From positions 1-48,655 of the forward strand of contig NW_023365741.1 of NCBI RefSeq assembly GCF_000003815.2: 48,655 bases of DNA, read 5' to 3'. This stretch comes from Branchiostoma floridae. Taxonomy: Eukaryota; Chordata; Leptocardii; Amphioxiformes; Branchiostomatidae. Made by a program: the position numbers and the translations under genes. The notes under the pieces are model-generated. The model was not told the DNA's origin. It saw only the letters and a program-made list of their open reading frames with translations, and searched no databases. This document shows, in pieces, positions 46,481 through 48,655 of the stretch (within the stretch, counting starts at the first letter, position 1; each line of letters begins with the position of its first letter).

Positions 46481-47830
46481 GCTACGCGGATTCAAAGATT
46501 AAACATGTCGTATGTTCAACAGAAATACGCAACATTTCATATACGTCTTGGCAACATGGAAGCTAAACGGGGGAGGTCTCCCCTAGTTCGCTTAAACTGC
46601 GCGAATTCAAAGATTAAATATGTCGTATGTTTTACAGAAATACGCAACATTTCATATACGCTTTGGCAGCAGATAAGCTAAATGGGGGAGGTCTCCCCTA
46701 GTTCGCTTAAACTGCGCGGATTCAAAGATTAAACTTGTTGTATGTTTTACAGAAATACGCAACATTTCATATACGTCTTGACAACATAAAAGCTAAACGG
46801 GGGAGGTCTCCCCTAGTTCGCTTAAACTGCGCGGATTCAAAGATTAAACATGTCGTATGTTCAACAAAAATACGCAACATTTCATATACGTTTTGGCAGC
46901 ATATAAGCTAAACGGGGGGGGTCTCCCCTAGTTCGTTTAAACTGCGCGGATTCAAAGATTTAACTTGTTGTATGTTTTACAGAAATACGCAACATTTCAT
47001 ATACGTCTTGACAACATAAAAGCTAAACGGGGGAGGTCTCCCCTAGTTCGCTTAAACTGCGCGGATTCAAAGATTAAACTTGTATGTTTTACAGAAATAC
47101 GCAACATTTCATATACGTTTTGACAACATAAAAGCTAAACGGGGGAGGTCTCCCCTAGTTCGCTTAAACTGCGCGGATTCAAATATTAAATATGTCGTAT
47201 GTTTTACAGAAATACGCAACATTTCATATACGTCTTGGCAACATATAAGCTAAACAAGGTAGGTCTCCCCTAGTTCGCTTAAACTGCGCGGATCCAAAGA
47301 TTAAACATGTCGTATGTTCAACAGAAATACGCAACATTTCATATACGTTTTGGCAGCATATAAGCTAAACGGGGGAGGTCTCCCCTAGTTCGCTTAAACT
47401 GTGCGGATTCAAATATTAAACATGTATGTTTTACAGAAATACGCAACATTTCATATACGTTTTGGCAACATATAAGCTCCCCTAGTTCGCTTAAACTGCG
47501 CGGATTCAAAGATTAAACTTGAATGTTTTACAGAAATACCCAACATTTCATATACGTTTTGGCAGCATATAAGCTAAACGGGGGAGGTCTCCCCTAGTTC
47601 GCTTAAACTGTGCGGATTCAAATATTAAACATGTCGTATGTTCAAAAGAAATACGCAACATTTCATATACGTTTTGGCAACATATAAGCTAAACGGGGGA
47701 GGTCTCCCCTAGTTCGCTTAAACTGCGCGGATTCAAATATTAAACATGTCGTATGTTCAAATGAAATACGCAACATTTCATATACGGCTTAGCAAATATA
47801 TTAACGGGGGAGGTCTTCCCTTCTTTGCGT
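46481..47830. repeat. 115-bp satellite, about 12 units
   Basis: GGGGGAGGTCTCCCC recurs at 46569, 46684, 46799, 46914 and 47029, then with 111 to 116 spacing to 47804. One unit near 47478 has lost the hairpin arm. Each unit includes TTCGCTTAAACTGCGCGG and ACGCAACATTTCATATACG. Confidence 0.97.
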
Positions 47831-48208
47831 AAATGACGTTTCGAAATAAATTATATATATGGCATCCTTCGGTCAATATTGACCATGGTATACGCAACAT
47901 CTCATATAACGTAAAATAGCGCATATAAGCTAACCGTGAGAGGTTCTCCCCTGTTCGAATTAAACCTTGCGCACAGAAAGTTTGAATACGTCAAATGCTT
48001 TCGGAATAGCTGAAAAACACAGAAGATTATTGTATTTGACTTTGTATTGTATTGTATTTGTATTTGCTGAGGTATAAACATAACATTTTGTACCAGAAAG
48101 CGCAATAATTTTCAGTTTTGACTGTTATAAAACGCAATGTTTTATCTCACACCAGACAAAGGCTTATTACATTTGACTTAGCCGGTTAACATGTATTTTG
48201 TAACAGAT

Positions 48209-48499
48209 CTAGAGAAACGGTATTTGTCCGTTTTGACAGAAAATATTTTTGAGACATTTAAGTTGTCTCTTCGGCATACTAAAATACATGTAAAATTCAC
48301 GTAAAGAAACACAACAGATTAAGTTAGATTTACAAACGCTGAAATCTTCCGTAAATGCCAAATGTATGTTTCCGATGCCTTTAATAGATCTTAAAATCTG
48401 CTGAAATATTTCTCCGCCTTTAAGGGCTTCATACGTATCTCTGAAACTTTGCTTAAAAAGTTGTTTTCGTGCTGTGTCGTCTCCCCAGACCATTTTCAT
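48209..48499 (-). CDS. Unidentified open frame, possible first exon
   Basis: ATG at 48499 opens MKMVWGDDTARKQLFKQSF, then YEALKGGEIFQQILRS, a charged, helix-prone sequence unlike the repeats around it. After about 55 codons composition becomes less protein-like, and a GTAAAT donor-like site occurs there. No family recognised. It lies next to the satellite. Confidence 0.2.
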   Translation of the reverse strand: MKMVWGDDTARKQLFKQSFRDTYEALKGGEIFQQILRSIKGIGNIHLAFTEDFSVCKSNLICCVSLREFYMYFSMPKRQLKCLKNIFCQNGQIPFL

Positions 48500-48655
48500 T
48501 CAATTCTTTTACAACGTGAGACCGTAACTTTACCCGCGTCTTCTCACGGACTCGCACCGTAACCAGAAATATCTAACATGCATTGGCATAATACCGGCCG
48601 TAAGACTTATACCGGCCGATAAAAAATAATAAAGGGTTAATGCCCCGGCCCGAGG

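Noticed and set aside
1-48655. CRISPR arrays, rRNA, tRNA genes, bacterial operons
   Set aside because: No such structure seen; the tandem repeats have no unique spacers and the genes have introns.

Overview
The window is animal nuclear DNA: spliced genes with GT-AG introns, interspersed DNA transposons, tandem satellites and four runs of N. The gene content and repeat style suggest an invertebrate chordate, most likely an amphioxus (Branchiostoma). The species is an inference, because nothing in the sequence names it.

Two protein-coding genes can be assembled, head to head. On the minus strand, 22650 down to 6139, is a TMEM135 homologue of 15 coding exons. Exon phases are consistent throughout and give about 467 codons, against 458 residues in human TMEM135. 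On the plus strand, 22971 to 29701, is a crotonase-superfamily gene (enoyl-CoA hydratase-like, about 312 residues) in six exons; the first is inferred. Only about 320 bp separate the two start codons. That interval holds a cluster of nuclear-receptor half-sites (DR1 and DR4 arrangement), which would suit two genes of peroxisomal/mitochondrial lipid metabolism.

The TMEM135 locus has several oddities. It carries two homologous 90-nt copies of exon 3, candidate mutually exclusive exons. Three 66-nt and one shorter partial copy of exon 13 end at a (TTTG)n run, and the 66-nt copies keep the splice acceptor and reading frame. Intron 7 is largely a TACAGG hexanucleotide array, which on the sense strand is a dense row of splice-donor look-alikes. 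At least four transposon-like insertions and two strong hairpins lie in its introns.

The right part (about 30 to 48.6 kb) is accessory DNA. It contains a Tc1-like transposase relic with long inverted repeats and a pair of inverted CTGCAG-palindrome minisatellites 5.7 kb apart. It also holds a non-LTR reverse-transcriptase relic, a 141-bp tandem repeat, and a 115-bp satellite interrupted by a TTAA-flanked piggyBac-like element. Between 38.9 and 43.3 kb on the minus strand is a graveyard of core-histone-like fragments: four H4 N-terminal relics and two H2B C-terminal relics. They lie downstream of a symmetric CCAAT/TATA divergent promoter of the kind histone gene pairs use.

Regions 1 to 6.1 kb, 31.6 to 37.2 kb and 44.2 to 48.6 kb hold no gene I can recognise. 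No tRNA gene, rRNA or CRISPR array was seen.
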